NCBI GenBank assembly: GCA_021234155.1
Contig: JAJEKV010000190.1
Span: 482,973-546,972 of the forward strand
Length of the DNA: 64,000 bases
Source: Isoetes taiwanensis
Lineage: Eukaryota; Streptophyta; Lycopodiopsida; Isoetales; Isoetaceae
Direction: 5' to 3'
The stretch's first letter is position 1, and the number at the start of each line of letters is the position of its first letter. This document shows, piece after piece, positions 33,603 through 54,100 of this stretch. Made by a program: the position numbers and the translations under genes. Below the pieces are notes generated by a model. The model saw nothing but the letters and a program-made list of their open reading frames with translations, searched no databases and was not told the DNA's origin.

Positions 33603-33872
33603 AGAACAATCCGAAAAAAGAAGGGGAGACGATGGAGAAAGAATGGTAGGAAGGAAGGGGAGATGGAAGGGAGGGAGGGAGGCAAAAGAATGGAAGGGGA
33701 GAAGTTGGGGGAGAAGTTGAGAGAAGTCATGGAAGGGGACAAGTTAGAAGAAGGGGGGAGGGAGGAAGTTCGGAAAGGGGGCGAGAAGAGGGGCAAGGGG
33801 AGGTGGGTAGAGGGGAAGAGTTGGGGAAGAGGTGAAGAGGTGAAGGGGAAGGGGGAAGGTGAGATCAAAATA
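33603..33872 (+). repeat. Polypurine (G/A) tract, about 270 bp
   Basis: Almost only purines on the plus strand (GGAAGGGGAGA, GGAGGGAGGGAGG, GAAGTTGGGGGAG and similar), irregular and not a simple repeat. Open frames on either strand (70-97 codons, Glu/Gly/Lys or Ser/Pro/Phe rich) follow from composition and are not genes. It is followed by about 75 bp of AT-only text (33873-33945). Confidence 0.85.
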
Positions 33873-33945
33873 TAATTAATAATTAATTCAATTAAATATA
33901 AAATACTTTAATTAATTTAATTAAGTAAATAATTAATAAAAAAAT

Positions 33946-36072
33946 ATAAACGTTCTCTTCTCTTCTCGACTACTGAGTCGAGAATTGGATGCTGGATTTG
34001 CCTCTGCCTCCAGATCCTCCGTTATCTTCTTCACGTTGGGCATTTCTGATCTTGAAGCTGGATTTGCCTCTGCCTCCATTTGCCTCTGCCTCTGCCTCAA
34101 AACCATGAACCCGGATTCAACTCTGTTGCACTCAGACCTGCAGCTTTAGCTCTAAGTGCAAGGAGTGACCTGCGCCCTCTGCAAGATCCGGAGGGGTAGC
34201 AACCGCCAAATCTGACCGGAATGTCTGCACCTCTGTCCAATACCTCTTTCTACAAAACCCTTATCTCTGCAAGTCGGCCATGTGAGAGCGTCTGGAGGCG
34301 CCAAATCCAGAAGAAGAGGAGCCGCAGGTGGTGAAGGTGGATTTGAGTAGAAGCTAACAGCAGTAGAAGCAACAGTAGTAGAAGCTTCTTTTCTGGAACG
34401 TTCTGGAACATGGCCGATTCTTTGCTTGGAGGAGCGATTCTTTGCTTGGAGGCCGATATCAATGCCTGCATTATGACATCATATGCAAAGAACGCACCAG
34501 TACTTAAGAAAGAAGCGAAGGAAGAACAGCAGAGCAAGATGGATTTCCTGAAGACAGCGTCTTCGTTTTTGGGATGGCGTTCACAAATCTGAATCTGATC
34601 CGCCTAAGAAAGAAGGAGCTCAGTCCGGTGCCTCTGCTCCCAAAGCCGGGAGATGGCAACGTCCCCTCTTCTCAAGAGGTATTTTCTAGCGCTCAGCTTG
34701 TGTTTGGCCGCTTCCGCCCTCCATGAGCTTTCTATCGCAGAGATGCCGGAATCACCTTGGTAGATGGCTGCCGAGTAGAGCTATGGGGATTATCAAAAGG
34801 ATAATCTCGGGTTTTAAGGTCTGACGAAGTTCAGGAAATGGATCGGCCAGAAAGAAATTTGACATTCCGAGAAGCAAATCCAAGATCAAGGAAAAGCTTT
34901 GGAGTAGTGAATAGGTCCGGCCAGGTGAAACGGTAAGCTCTGAAGCTCTGAGCCCTGTGTTCTGGGAACGAGTCGTTTATACACAGAATTTCTGGACTCA
35001 AATTTTTCCCTGCTGCAAATGGCTCGCTGGCGGACTGATTTGTAGCGACAGGTCTGGATCTGCCGCTATGGGAGATGAAAATGGAAACGGATTCGATGGC
35101 CTGGAGGCCATATCCGACAGCTGCAGGCCGCAAATGGGGACGTATTCTGCTCCCTTCGTCGCCACCCTTCCAAGCTCTGATCCAACCTGATCAAGGGCGT
35201 TTCCAAGCTGATCCGACCTGGGGCATTTCCAAGCTGATCCGACCTGAAAGCTGATAGGAAGCAGGTTCTTGAGAGTTCGCCATAGCCAGCCACGATGTCA
35301 AGGTGTACCAAATTTTTTCTTCTCAAAAGGTACGTACCAAATTTTAAATTTCAAGCATGGGCGGGATTTCAAGCATGGGCGGGAAAAAATGGCGGGGGAT
35401 AAAAAAAAAGCGGGTTAAAAAAATACTTTAAAAAAACAAGTATAAAATTAACGTTGCCATTGGGGTTCATCACCCATTGTTACACAAATTATTTCTTCAC
35501 ACGTGCATTTTTTAGTTGTTTCTTAGTTTGTCACATTCTCTGATTCTACTTTAATATTTGCATTCTTCGATATATGAAGTTGATTTCTACTTTGGTCATG
35601 TTTATATTGACGCATTATCATTATAAGCTCAACATGTGAAATATTTAAGTTGGTTTTCAAGTTGGTCACATTCTCCCACTAGCGTTTGTGGCCCATGGTT
35701 TATGGAATTTATTATTTTTTAGATGTGCATTGTCGAGTTGTTTTCTAGTTGCTCATGTTCTCCCCTTTTTATTTCAATATTTGATGTCAAGTTGTTTTCT
35801 AGTGGCTCACTTTCTCCCTTGTTGATTAAATATTTGCATTTCACGATTTAGAGGTCTAATCATTTCTTTTGCCCCTTCCACAATTTGATGCATCTAAAAT
35901 TAATGTTAATATATATATATATAATTTGATGATTATTTATACACCCCCAATTTCTCCCTTTATGCGTGTGCAGGAGGTGCTTCTACAAATGATATAGTTT
36001 GAACATTTAGGACATTGTCCTAAATCTCTTTTTTTTTTCAAAGGTATGTACAAAATCCTCCCCCCTCCCCTC
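33946..36072. other. Intergenic, no confident gene
   Basis: TTCTCGACTACTGAGTCGAGAA near 33962 is a single copy of the palindrome that recurs at 36073-36650. CCTCTGCCTC repeats lie at 34005-34100. At 35170-35245 the phrase TTTCCAAGCTGATCCGACCTG is tandemly repeated. 35470-35860 carries about four degenerate copies of an AGTTGTTTTCTAGTTGCTCA..TTCTCCC phrase. Small frames such as 34410-34592 have no recognisable product. Confidence 0.45.
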
Positions 36073-36650
36073 TTCGACCCATGAGTCGAGAAAGGCTTTC
36101 TCCCCCTAAAACCTGCTTTTTGCTTTTGAGCTGCCTTTCTCGACTCGAACGGTCGAGCGACCTTCTGACCCCTAAAACCTGCGTTTTTTTGCTTTGGAGT
36201 TGCCTTTTTCGACTTCGCGGTCGAAAGGCCTTCCGGACCCTAAAACTGCGTTTTTTTTGCTTTGGTTTGCCTTTCTCGACTTCATGAATGAAAGGCCTTC
36301 GACCCTAAAACATGCATTTTTCGCTTTGAGCTGCCTTTCTCGACTCGCGAGTCGAGAAAGGCCCTATGACCCCTAAAACCTGCGTTTTTCGCGTTGAGCT
36401 GCCTTTCTCGACTCGCGAGTCGAGAAAGCCCTTCTGACCCCCGAAACATGCATTTTTAAACTTTGCGAGCCTTTCTCGACTCGCGAGTGAAAAGGCCCTA
36501 TGACCCTAAAACCTGCGTTTTTTAGCGTTGAGCTGCCTTTTCTCGACTTCGCGAGTCGAAAGACCTTCCGACCCCTAAAACCTCATTTTTTTCGCTTTGA
36601 GTCGCCTTTCTCATTTCGCGAAGTCGAGAAAGCTCCCAAGCCTGTATTTT
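36073..36650 (+). repeat. Tandem array of about 68-bp units, each with a palindrome
   Basis: About eight units of the form CTTTCTCGACTCGCGAGTCGAG followed by AAAGGCC..TGACCCCTAAAACCTGC and GTTTTT.CG.TTTGAGCTGC. The central two units (from about 36341 and 36409) hold the perfect palindrome CTCGACTCGCGAGTCGAG. The outer units are eroded. The unit is CpG-rich, unlike its surroundings. Confidence 0.88.
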
Positions 36651-37269
36651 CCAAAAATGGCCCTGAGAACTGTGTTTTATTTTATTTATTTTGCCTGTAG
36701 CGTCACTTGACTAACTTGATTTTGTCTTTTGCAGTCCTTATCTCGACCAGTAGTACATGCGTGGGAGCAATGAAAAGACCAGTTCATTGAAGAAAGATGG
36801 CGAGAAGAGGGTGGTGGCATCAGTTGGACATACAAGCACGTGGCCTATGAAGGAACTCTTCATACAAATTTCTATCGTCTGTAAGTTGCTCCATGACTTG
36901 GACAGAGCTCCACGCGCCGTTTGCACTAGGTGGTTCATGTGTGAAGAGGGTGTAATCATTGTGATAATACGACCACTATGGTCTCTTCACCCACTGTAAT
37001 GTATATTGTAATGAGCCCATTTATAAATATAAGGTATCTCAAAACTAGTATTTTTTGGTGATTAAGTAAACAATTTGCTTAATTTTTGTTGGAATTTGTG
37101 ATCTCTTGTCTACCCACCTAAGAAAATAGAGCCAAAATGTCTTGGTAAAGGAATTCACCCTCACAGACAAAAATTCGAATTAAGGACAGTTTTCGGGTTG
37201 GGGTGCTCCTTTTTGTGTAAAATAACAGGGTTCCGAAAAAAAATGGGAATGGAATGAGTCCCACTTTAA

Positions 37270-37910
37270 TTAAATACGACTTTTATGAAACTTGGATCTC
37301 TTCACAAATCTGGTTGGCACTATCAGATAACAAACCCCACTGAATCTGCAAATACGCACCAGCAAATACCCATCAGACCCATTAAAGCCCTTGTCCAAAC
37401 CTCTGTAGCAAAAGCTCGATTAAAATAAGCATTTTCTAGTCTTTTATATTTTGCGAGTGAGGCTTGGAGGACTGCAGTATCCACCAACAAATTGATGGCA
37501 TCCGAAATCCTTATACATAGTTACTCCAACTTGTCTAATGATTGAGAGATATAACTTCATAAGGGTGTCAAGTTAGTTAAGCTGAAAGTTGTTTAATAAG
37601 CTACCTTGAGTAATAAGCTGTTTAAGTTGTTTAATAAGCTACCTCTGTTTAAGTTGTTTAAAGCTGAAAGTTGTTTAATAAGCTGAAAGTTGTTTACAAG
37701 CTCTGATGAATAAAAATGATAGCAAACTGGCCTCTTGTTATAAAATTCGAATCTCTCGTATCTCTGCACAAATCTGGTTGGCACTATCAAGAAACAAATC
37801 CCATTGAATCTGTAAATACGGCACCAACGACATGTCCAAAGCCACCATCAGACCCATTAAAGCCATGTCCAAGCTCCGCAGCAAAAGCTCAATTAAAATA
37901 AGTGTTTATG
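37270..37910 (+). repeat. Rearranged copies of the 19.7-22 kb repeat unit
   Basis: 37290-37440 and 37705-37910 each carry the CTCTGCACAAATCTGGTTGGC ... CATTAAAGCC ... AAAGCTC.ATTAAAATAAG block known from 20355-20545 and 21620-21810. Between them (37590-37700) the phrase AAGCTGAAAGTTGTTTAATA is repeated several times in tandem. Confidence 0.8.
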
Positions 37911-37914
37911 TCTA

Positions 37915-46617
<8,703 letters not shown>

Positions 46618-46985
46618 TTAGGCTTCTAAGACACTGTAAGGTGGTCGGATTGAGTTATTTGGCTTTCTCACTAGTACAAGAGAACTGATCCAATCTGAAT
46701 TTGGCACTAGTACAATAAATCCCGCCTCCAAAAGCTTCATGACTTCAACCTTTACTTGCTCTTCTATTGATGGACTCGTTCTCCTTTGAGCTTGTTGGAC
46801 TGATTTCGATCCTTGTTTCAAATCAATGGTATGAACCACAACCTCTGGTGGAATGCCTTTCAATTCTTTGTAATTTCTTGCCAAAACATCCCGAAATTCT
46901 CTTAATAAAGATATCAAATCACGTTCCTCCTCTTGAGTAAGATCGCCTCCAATAGTAACCAATTCTTCTTGATTTCCTTGAGAAA
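46618..46985 (-). pseudogene. Ty3/gypsy reverse transcriptase, N-terminal part only
   Basis: The minus-strand frame carries FRDVLARNYKELKGIPPEVV, HTIDLKQGSKSVQQAQRR, SIEEQVKVEVMKLLEAGFI and SSLVLVRKPNNSIR. This is the fingers part of gypsy RT, up to the segment before the VDYR block. Similarity stops after NSIR, followed by a few residues and a stop at 46618. The palm with the catalytic Asp pair is absent, so no activity is possible. Confidence 0.85.
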
Positions 46986-46993
46986 TATTGATG

Positions 46994-47165
46994 TTCTTGA
47001 CGGAATGTGATGAATGTGATGAATGTGGTGAATGTGGTGACTGTGGTGCATGTGGTGAGTGTGGTGAATGTGGTGCGTGTGATGACTGTGGTGACTGTAA
47101 TGGATGTGGTGGATGTGATGATTGTGATGAATGTGGTGTGCATGGGGTGACTGTGACGACTGTGG
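46994..47165 (-). repeat. Trinucleotide-like GTG/GAT repeat forming a His-rich linker
   Basis: On the plus strand, units such as GTGATGAAT, GTGGTGAAT and GTGGTGACT repeat about 19 times. On the minus strand one frame reads a His-rich string and another a Ser/Pro/His string. The RNase H frame and the RT frame meet here in different phases, so slippage in this repeat probably caused the frameshift. Similar GAGTGTGGT units lie in the LTR of the same element (57066-57108). Confidence 0.8.
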
Positions 47166-47175
47166 TGAACATGTA

Positions 47176-47689
47176 CTGATCTGATTTACCTCATCCTCCA
47201 GAATGTGCGCATGCCACCAAGATGCTTGCACCATTGTCGATTGTGCTAAAGCATCCGCCACACTGTTTTGTTCTCTTGGAACATGTACCACAATGCACTG
47301 CTGAAAATAGGACTTCAAATCCATGGCTTGTTGATGTAAGGCTCTCAAATTAGCACTTAAAACCTGAGATTGATCCATAAGTTGTTGACACACCAATAAA
47401 GTGTCTCCAAAAATAGTCAAACAATCAACATGCTTCTTCTTTGCCAAAGTCATCCCTTGAATAAGTGCATGATATTCAGCCTCATTATTACTGCTTGCAG
47501 TGCATGGCATACTCGATGTAACAATCTTCTTCTTATGCCCATATATCAGAAATCCTCCTACACCTTCATAATTCTTGAGCTTAGAAAATGCACCATCAAA
47601 ATACATTTGTCCTTCCATAGTGGGCTGATTTCTGTTTATCACATCCATGCTTGATGTCAAAATCAACATCTCTACTTGATCTTGATCAA
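47176..47689 (-). pseudogene. RNase H domain of the gypsy element, placed before RT
   Basis: The minus-strand frame (first residues MLILTSSMDVINRN) has the RNase H signature: MYFDGAFSKLKNYEGVGGFL (first Asp), ASSNNEAEYHALIQGM (Glu), LTIFGDTLLVCQQL (second Asp), VHVPREQNSVADALAQ (last Asp). This is the plant/archaeal-like (aRH) type found as an extra RNase H in Tat-lineage elements. All four acidic residues are present. Upstream, after discounting the Helitron, the frame continues from the protease (LFQQG then IDQDQVEML). It is therefore part of the polyprotein, not a separate insertion. Confidence 0.88.
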
Positions 47690-50078
47690 TCCTATATTAT
47701 AAAACCGTGGCGTCGGTCTGTCCGCCCGATCGACGCCCGAGATCGCCCCAATGTCCCTGCGCCCCAATTGACGGCTAAGATTATGTCATATATTGATCAA
47801 CGACCCATGTTGTGCCACATGGCAAAATGAAGGGGCACAATTTAGCCATACGGCACAATTCATCCAAAGTTTCTGAAAAGACAAAAATAAAATGAAATCT
47901 TGACCGTAAAAATGAAGGGGCACGCGGGGCAAAACTCAAATCATCTGGGATTTCATTTATCTTGAGAAACGGCATAAGAAGGTGCAGGTAAATTTTTTCT
48001 GTGGGATCGTTTTATCTGTTCTTTCTTCTGCAATTTAAGGCTTTCTCTTGCAGATTTGGTTACACGAATCAGTATACCCCTTCTGTTGGCGTGCTGAACC
48101 AAGTCCCCTGAGTCTTCATGTTATACGAAGGGGTCGGTTAGGGTTTGTAACAATATACTGCTGCCGTTATGCTTCTGCCCCGCCATAGCCGATCCTCTGG
48201 CCATGAATTAAGCCTGGTTTGCTTGGGCTGAGTTTTCGATCGAGAGACCATTCAAACCGTCCCCGAGTCAAGCAAAAAATTTAGCCATGCTTAAGGCTTG
48301 AACCGTAACCCCGTTTTAATCCTAGAATGGAAATAGGTACGTAATGATGCAAAATGGCTTTAAGGGCTACAGCCGCCAGTTGATCATTTGCCTTTCCATT
48401 CGAAGCTTTGACCTCTTTTGGCCGAGGCAATATGTCCGGCATCTCAATTCCTTAGCGCCAGATTCGCGATCGAGTCCTTACATATGGTTTTGTTGCTTAA
48501 TTTTGTAGATCGATCAATTCTTCCCTGCTTGCTTGATAATCTTTACTACTTGCATATGGTTTATTGTTGCATTCATATGCGCTTTGGCTTGGATTTCACT
48601 AAGACACAAAATGAGCTTCGCAGCTTGCCAAAAGCATGACGAGCTTGATAAATCTTGCAAGCCGTGAAGCATGAATAGGCATCTTTGCAAGAGATTCAAG
48701 CTCCGTGTCAGAAAGCATTGAATTGTGCAAGGAATGCTACATTGTACGCCTCCAAAATGCTTTTACCGCATGCCATGGAAATTTCGTTGTAAATAGATTA
48801 GCAAACATGCTTGCGCCGAGATGACTACGACAATCGGTGGTGTCACAAAAATGTATCCTTTGTATGTTGTCAGTAGACAACAAAGAAAGGTTAGTACATG
48901 CTACTTTTGTCCATGTTGAAAATTGAAAAGAAGATTGGGAAGGTTTTTTCAGTGATAATTAATCATCTCCAACCCTACTCTTTGTCATCTCTTTGTCAAC
49001 CTCTATTATGAGATATGCAAATATCGCTTTTGAAGCTAGACCTGCACCAAGGCCCAATGTAAGACATCCGAGCATTGCCATTTTGTTTTTGTAGGTAAAT
49101 GCAAATTGAAGGGGACACCATTTCACACACAAGTTGGATGATTTTCCGTGTTTGATGTAATTACAAATGATACATGTCATTTGGATATTATTTAATAATC
49201 TTTAATGCATATTATTTCTTTCTCGATTTAATATAGAGCTTAGAGCTTAATCCTAATTTAAGCCTCTTGGATGAAGAAAGTATATGATCTTCCCTGTGCC
49301 ATCTAGCTTTGTTTTAGAACAAGCTTTCTCTCAATTCCTTTGTGCTCCAATCTTTCTCTCTATTTATACCGCAGATTGTATGTGGAATTTATAGGTGAAT
49401 AGATCCATAGGTGATAAAGATCTTCTTTTCCTTATGGTGATGCATCATATTTATAAGAGGTAATTTAGGACCGCATCTCATGCTAGCATCTTAGTGATGA
49501 AATTTTTCTTACTTCTTAAATCTCATACAAATTATCAATTGCATATCCTAGGCATTTTGATTCTCAACCAAATTACACAAAAACCCTTCTTAGACGCAAG
49601 TACAATCATATTCACAGTTTGGATTTCTTATAGCACGCATATCTCAAGTTTTGTAGTTTCTCATTTGTATATTATACATGCAGCTTGAACGCCAAGGCGT
49701 ATGCTAAGGGACTACTTAGACATTGAGAAGGAAACTGCCCGGAGATGTTGAAATTGCTAAGTCCCTTTTTGATGCCCAAATTGCTTTTAAGAGAGCCCGT
49801 AAAGAGAAGATATATTTTGGTAGAAAGTTCTCAATTTTTTGTCGTGGTAGCCTAGAAACTTATTGCCATACGTTGTAACTGCATTTTAATTAAGTTAAGG
49901 AGACAAACATAATCAAATATTCATTAACACCGGCAACCTCCCACCGATCACAATTTCAGCTCCAACGTACTGCATTTCAAACGTAGGAAGCTGCTCAAGC
50001 AATCACTAATGTTTTTCATACTTGAACTGCCTTGGTATAATCACACGGAAAGCCCACCAACGGTGGGCAATTTTCTAG
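47690..50078 (+). mobile_element. Non-autonomous Helitron, 2389 bp
   Basis: The 5' end TCCTATATTATAAAACC and the 3' end GCCCACC-AAC-GGTGGGC hairpin (50052-50068), then AATTTT and CTAG (50075-50078), fit plant Helitrons. It lies between A (47689) and T (50079), as Helitrons do, with no target duplication. The gypsy frame is continuous across the empty site. No Rep or helicase is encoded; open frames inside (48418-48639 and others) have no recognisable product. Confidence 0.9.
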
Positions 50079-51152
50079 TACCTTGCTGAAATAAAGTCTC
50101 ACCAATGGGCCTTTGAATGGATTCTTCCTGCATGTTCACAAGAGTCTCTTGTAACTCATCTTCACCAATACTTTCAAGTCTTTGGATATACTTATCTGCA
50201 ACTTCCTGTTGTAAATGACATATTTTTGAAATTTGGGTACCTTTTAACCACTTGTACAAAGTCTTATCTTCCTTGTCACCCACTTCCAAGACATGAAAAC
50301 AACTAAGACCTTGCTGCCCTGACACCATAGCATCCTCTTTGCTGATTTCTAACTGTGGGCTGCTCAAAGAAGGATTGCAAAGAAAGGTACCTTTTGCTGA
50401 TTTCAGAGGATGATCTATAGTAACCTTGTGTTCCCCTTGAAAGATGTTCATTTCACGCTTCCTCCATGAAGTCTCAGCTTGTACGGCATCTAACCATGTA
50501 TGGCTCAGCAACAAAGTATAAGTTTCAACATGCACACTCTCTGGAAATTTCAAAACCATGAAATCCAAGATTGCTTCCACCTCATAGACCTTGCATAAAA
50601 CATTTCTTATGATTCCCATAGGCTGCACCTTCATTTGATTGAATGCTTTGAGCATCATAGTTGTCGGTTCCATCATTTTCAATTCAACTTGAAGCATTAT
50701 GTGGTAAGGCATTACATTTACTCCACTATCGGTATCTATGTTGGCATCTTTGATTAAATATCCATTGATACTCACATCACAAAGAAATGGCCCTGGATCC
50801 TTGGATTGCCGGGCTGGTGGCTCCATTGTACTCTTATTGGTATCATTTGAGATGATTTGTTGGACTGGAATTTCTGATTTTGTTCTTCCTCCTAACTCTT
50901 GCAACAAATTTGGAGAATAATGCATCAATTGCTCAAGAGTAAGTGTAACTTTAGTGGCCAAAACTTGTCTGATCACATCATCTTCATTTTGAATTTCCTC
51001 ATCCACCATAGGAGGCATCACTATGGGCTGATCTGCTCCTATAGACTGAAATTGTTCTGTGGCCAGCACATTGAATTGCACCTTCTTAGGTACTGATACC
51101 TTCAAAACTTGTCCCTTCAAAGCCTTTGGAAAAGAGGTCTTAGTCTTCTCCC
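50079..51152 (-). pseudogene. Ty3/gypsy aspartic protease region
   Basis: The frame 50041-51120 holds a long Gag-Pro spacer and a retropepsin-like domain. The active-site segment reads DANIDTDSGVNVMPYHIM (usual form IDSGSGVNVMP), with DTDSG in place of the usual D-S/T-G, so the active site may be altered. It is followed by TMMLKAFNQMKVQPMGIIRN and YTLLLSHTWLDAV (usual form YPLLLGRPWL). The last residues before the stop at 50041 belong to the Helitron. In intact relatives this enzyme cleaves the polyprotein. Confidence 0.85.
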
Positions 51153-54100
51153 ATTAGGGCGGATTTGGGGTCTCAAAATGGCCCATATCTTGGATGCCAG
51201 AATTCCACGTCATGTTTCTCGCGACCAATGATGTTTGCGCATTTTCCAAAAGTCGATTAGTTGGCAAGTAGAAAGAGGAGCAGGCTTACTTGGCATCCAC
51301 ATGGCGAAATTTCATAGAACATATTTGTGCATTCATTGCAACCACATTAATGGCCCCCTCATTTTTTCGAAAATCGTATCGCTGGACCAAAAATAATGGC
51401 TACTTTTCCCGCCTACTATGCACATGCCCACATGCACCAACCACCTTATCAAATTTTGGCACCAAGATTTCCATTGTTCACATTAAGCGCCGCTCACGTG
51501 CATCCTCTCCGCCCGCTCTCGCATTTGGAATCCAAGTCTCCAATAGTGTCCGTGTTTTGGGCGAGCATAGAGTTAAGCAACAACGACGGAATCCAAGTGC
51601 GATGTCCGGGACAAACAAACGTCACGTTACATGCCACGCTTTTACTACCCAAATTTTCATTCCTGAAGTTTTCCTACTTTTCACTCTTCCCATTCATCAT
51701 TATTGCTCCCTCGCCATTCATTCTTACAATTCAACGACCGATCGATCCGACGGTGGAAGGATATCTATCCATAGGCTCGTGGGTGAGAATGCTATCCTTA
51801 TCGAAGGGTGACTATGGAGTTACATCGCCGGAGCGACATTCATACGCAATGAATAGGTAGAACTATAGGGTTCAAAATAAATGCTATGGATAGTATATTG
51901 CAAAAAAAAAAAGGGAAGGGAGGGGGGGAAGGGATTTGAAGAGGAGGATATTTGCAAATTTGCACCCTCAATAATACATGGATCACACCATGCGAAAATG
52001 CATATGCACTTTGTAAATGTGTAGTGAGATTTCGCGTCATGTGATCCTTGCTTCTTTTTTCTTCCCTCCTCTTGATTTATATTCACTTACTGAATCAAAT
52101 ATTTTTCTTTGGGCTATATTTATCAGATGTCGGGGATTTGAGACTAGGGAAAAGCATTACTAGCATCGTTGTTGTCTAACATATGGACATAAGAGACATG
52201 CTTTTCCAAGATATACATTCAAGGCAATGGGCATCTAGTTTTACGTTGTAAAGTTGTGGGAGCCGAGTTTGAAAGTCGTCCCATGACCTCTTTTAAGCGA
52301 ATTGTGCAAGCCTTATGAGAATGGTGTCTTTGCAATGAAGAAATGTTTGATAAGACGTGCATCCAGGGTTGTTGAAAAAATGCGTTACAAAATATTTGCT
52401 CCATTAGAGGTGTTTACTAATGCCACGACACAAAAGCTCCAAAGATATATTGTATAAAATGTCGCTTTCATGAGCCTTTGGATCAGTTAACTCAAAGTGT
52501 CACATATGGAAACATTGTTAGGTTTGATAAAATAACATAAAAATCTTATTTAATAAAGCTTTGGTTGTTGGTAAAGTGTTGGCTTATTGATTAAGTGTTT
52601 GTATTTTGCTTTGGGACCCTCTTTGAAAACGTTTAGACCATAAAACATAATATAACTTGGAATGATACATATTTTATATGCAAATGGGAGACTATTGATG
52701 AGGGACTTGGTGTTATTATCTATTGACAACAAACAAGAAAGTGGATCACACCATGCGAATTTAGTATATTCCAACCTTTTAGCTTATACAAAATTCGCTT
52801 GGTGTGATCTTTTTGGAAAAAGATGACTTCCTATAGTAAAATTACTTTGATTATCTTTTAATATGCTCATTTATTGATAAAGTGTTTGCTTTTTGAAAAA
52901 GGCTAATAACTTTATGTACTACTAGAGTTGGTAAAGTATTTTAGATGCAAATAGGATGCTTGATGTGATCCTTCTTAAAAAAAGATATGCTCTTTGAAAA
53001 GGACTAATAACTTTATGCACTTAGGGTGGTAAAGCAATAAATGAGAAGGGGTACTTGTGTTTAATTTTAATTTGACAACAAATAAGAAAGTGGATCACAC
53101 GATCGCAATTTAGTGTGTTCCATTTTTTGTTGCATATGTACTATTAAACAGTGTGATCCTTCTTGAAAAATAATATGCTCTTTGAAAAGGGATAATGACT
53201 TATGTACTTAAGAGTGGTAAAGCATTTTAGATACAAATAGAAATGAGTACTTGTGTTTAATTTTAATTTGACAACAAATAAGAAAGTGGATCACACCATG
53301 CGAATTTAGTGTGTCCCTTTTTTTTTGCATATGTATTATTCGCTTGGTGTGATCCATCTTGAAAAAAAAAATAGCTTTCAAGTAAAAGGAAAGAAAGAAA
53401 TATCATATTTAAAGTGTAAAGTGTTAGTATGTAAAGTGTTGGTTTATTAAAATACTATTTGTTTACGCTAAGTTGTAAGTTCAATATTTGTGTTTCTATT
53501 TACTTTTTACGCAAGGATCACACCAGTTAATTTCTTATATGCAATTACTTCTGCGCATGAAGATTTCGCATCATATGATCCTCTTTAAACAAGGATGGCT
53601 TTGACCTTCAATGTTCATAAATTTTATGAATGTTTGCATATAAGAATGTCACATATCATATTTTCTTAAAAAATGGTCATCAAATGGATAACTAGTCAAA
53701 GAGTTCTTCTACTTAAAGAGTTTCAAGACTTTCATTTTTGCTATAATTTAAATAGCAATAGATTTTTAAAGGAATCTATTGTGAAAAGTAGTCAAAGACT
53801 TCTTGTATTAGAGGTATCTAAACACAAACACCATAACCTTTGTACTTCAAGGATTATATAAACCCTTCGCATTGCAAAGTATAATGTCATTTATTAGCAT
53901 CTTCACGGACATTTCCCCTTCCTTATCGGAAGCAGCTCATCTCAAGGAACTGTATTCGATTCCGAATGCCTTCATCCTCTCTCAATCTCTCACAATATCC
54001 CGGGAGGCCGAGTTACCGCCACCACAAAATCGGACTAAACTTTGAAACGTCTCGAAATGACGGTTTCTTGCCACTCAACGGATCCAATGGATATAAATTG

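Noticed and set aside
33575-33875. Glu/Gly/Lys-rich or Ser/Pro/Phe-rich proteins
   Set aside because: Products of the polypurine tract.
46988-47179. Cys/Gly/Glu-rich plus-strand protein resembling a metallothionein
   Set aside because: Translation of the GTG/GAT repeat that lies inside the gypsy polyprotein on the other strand.
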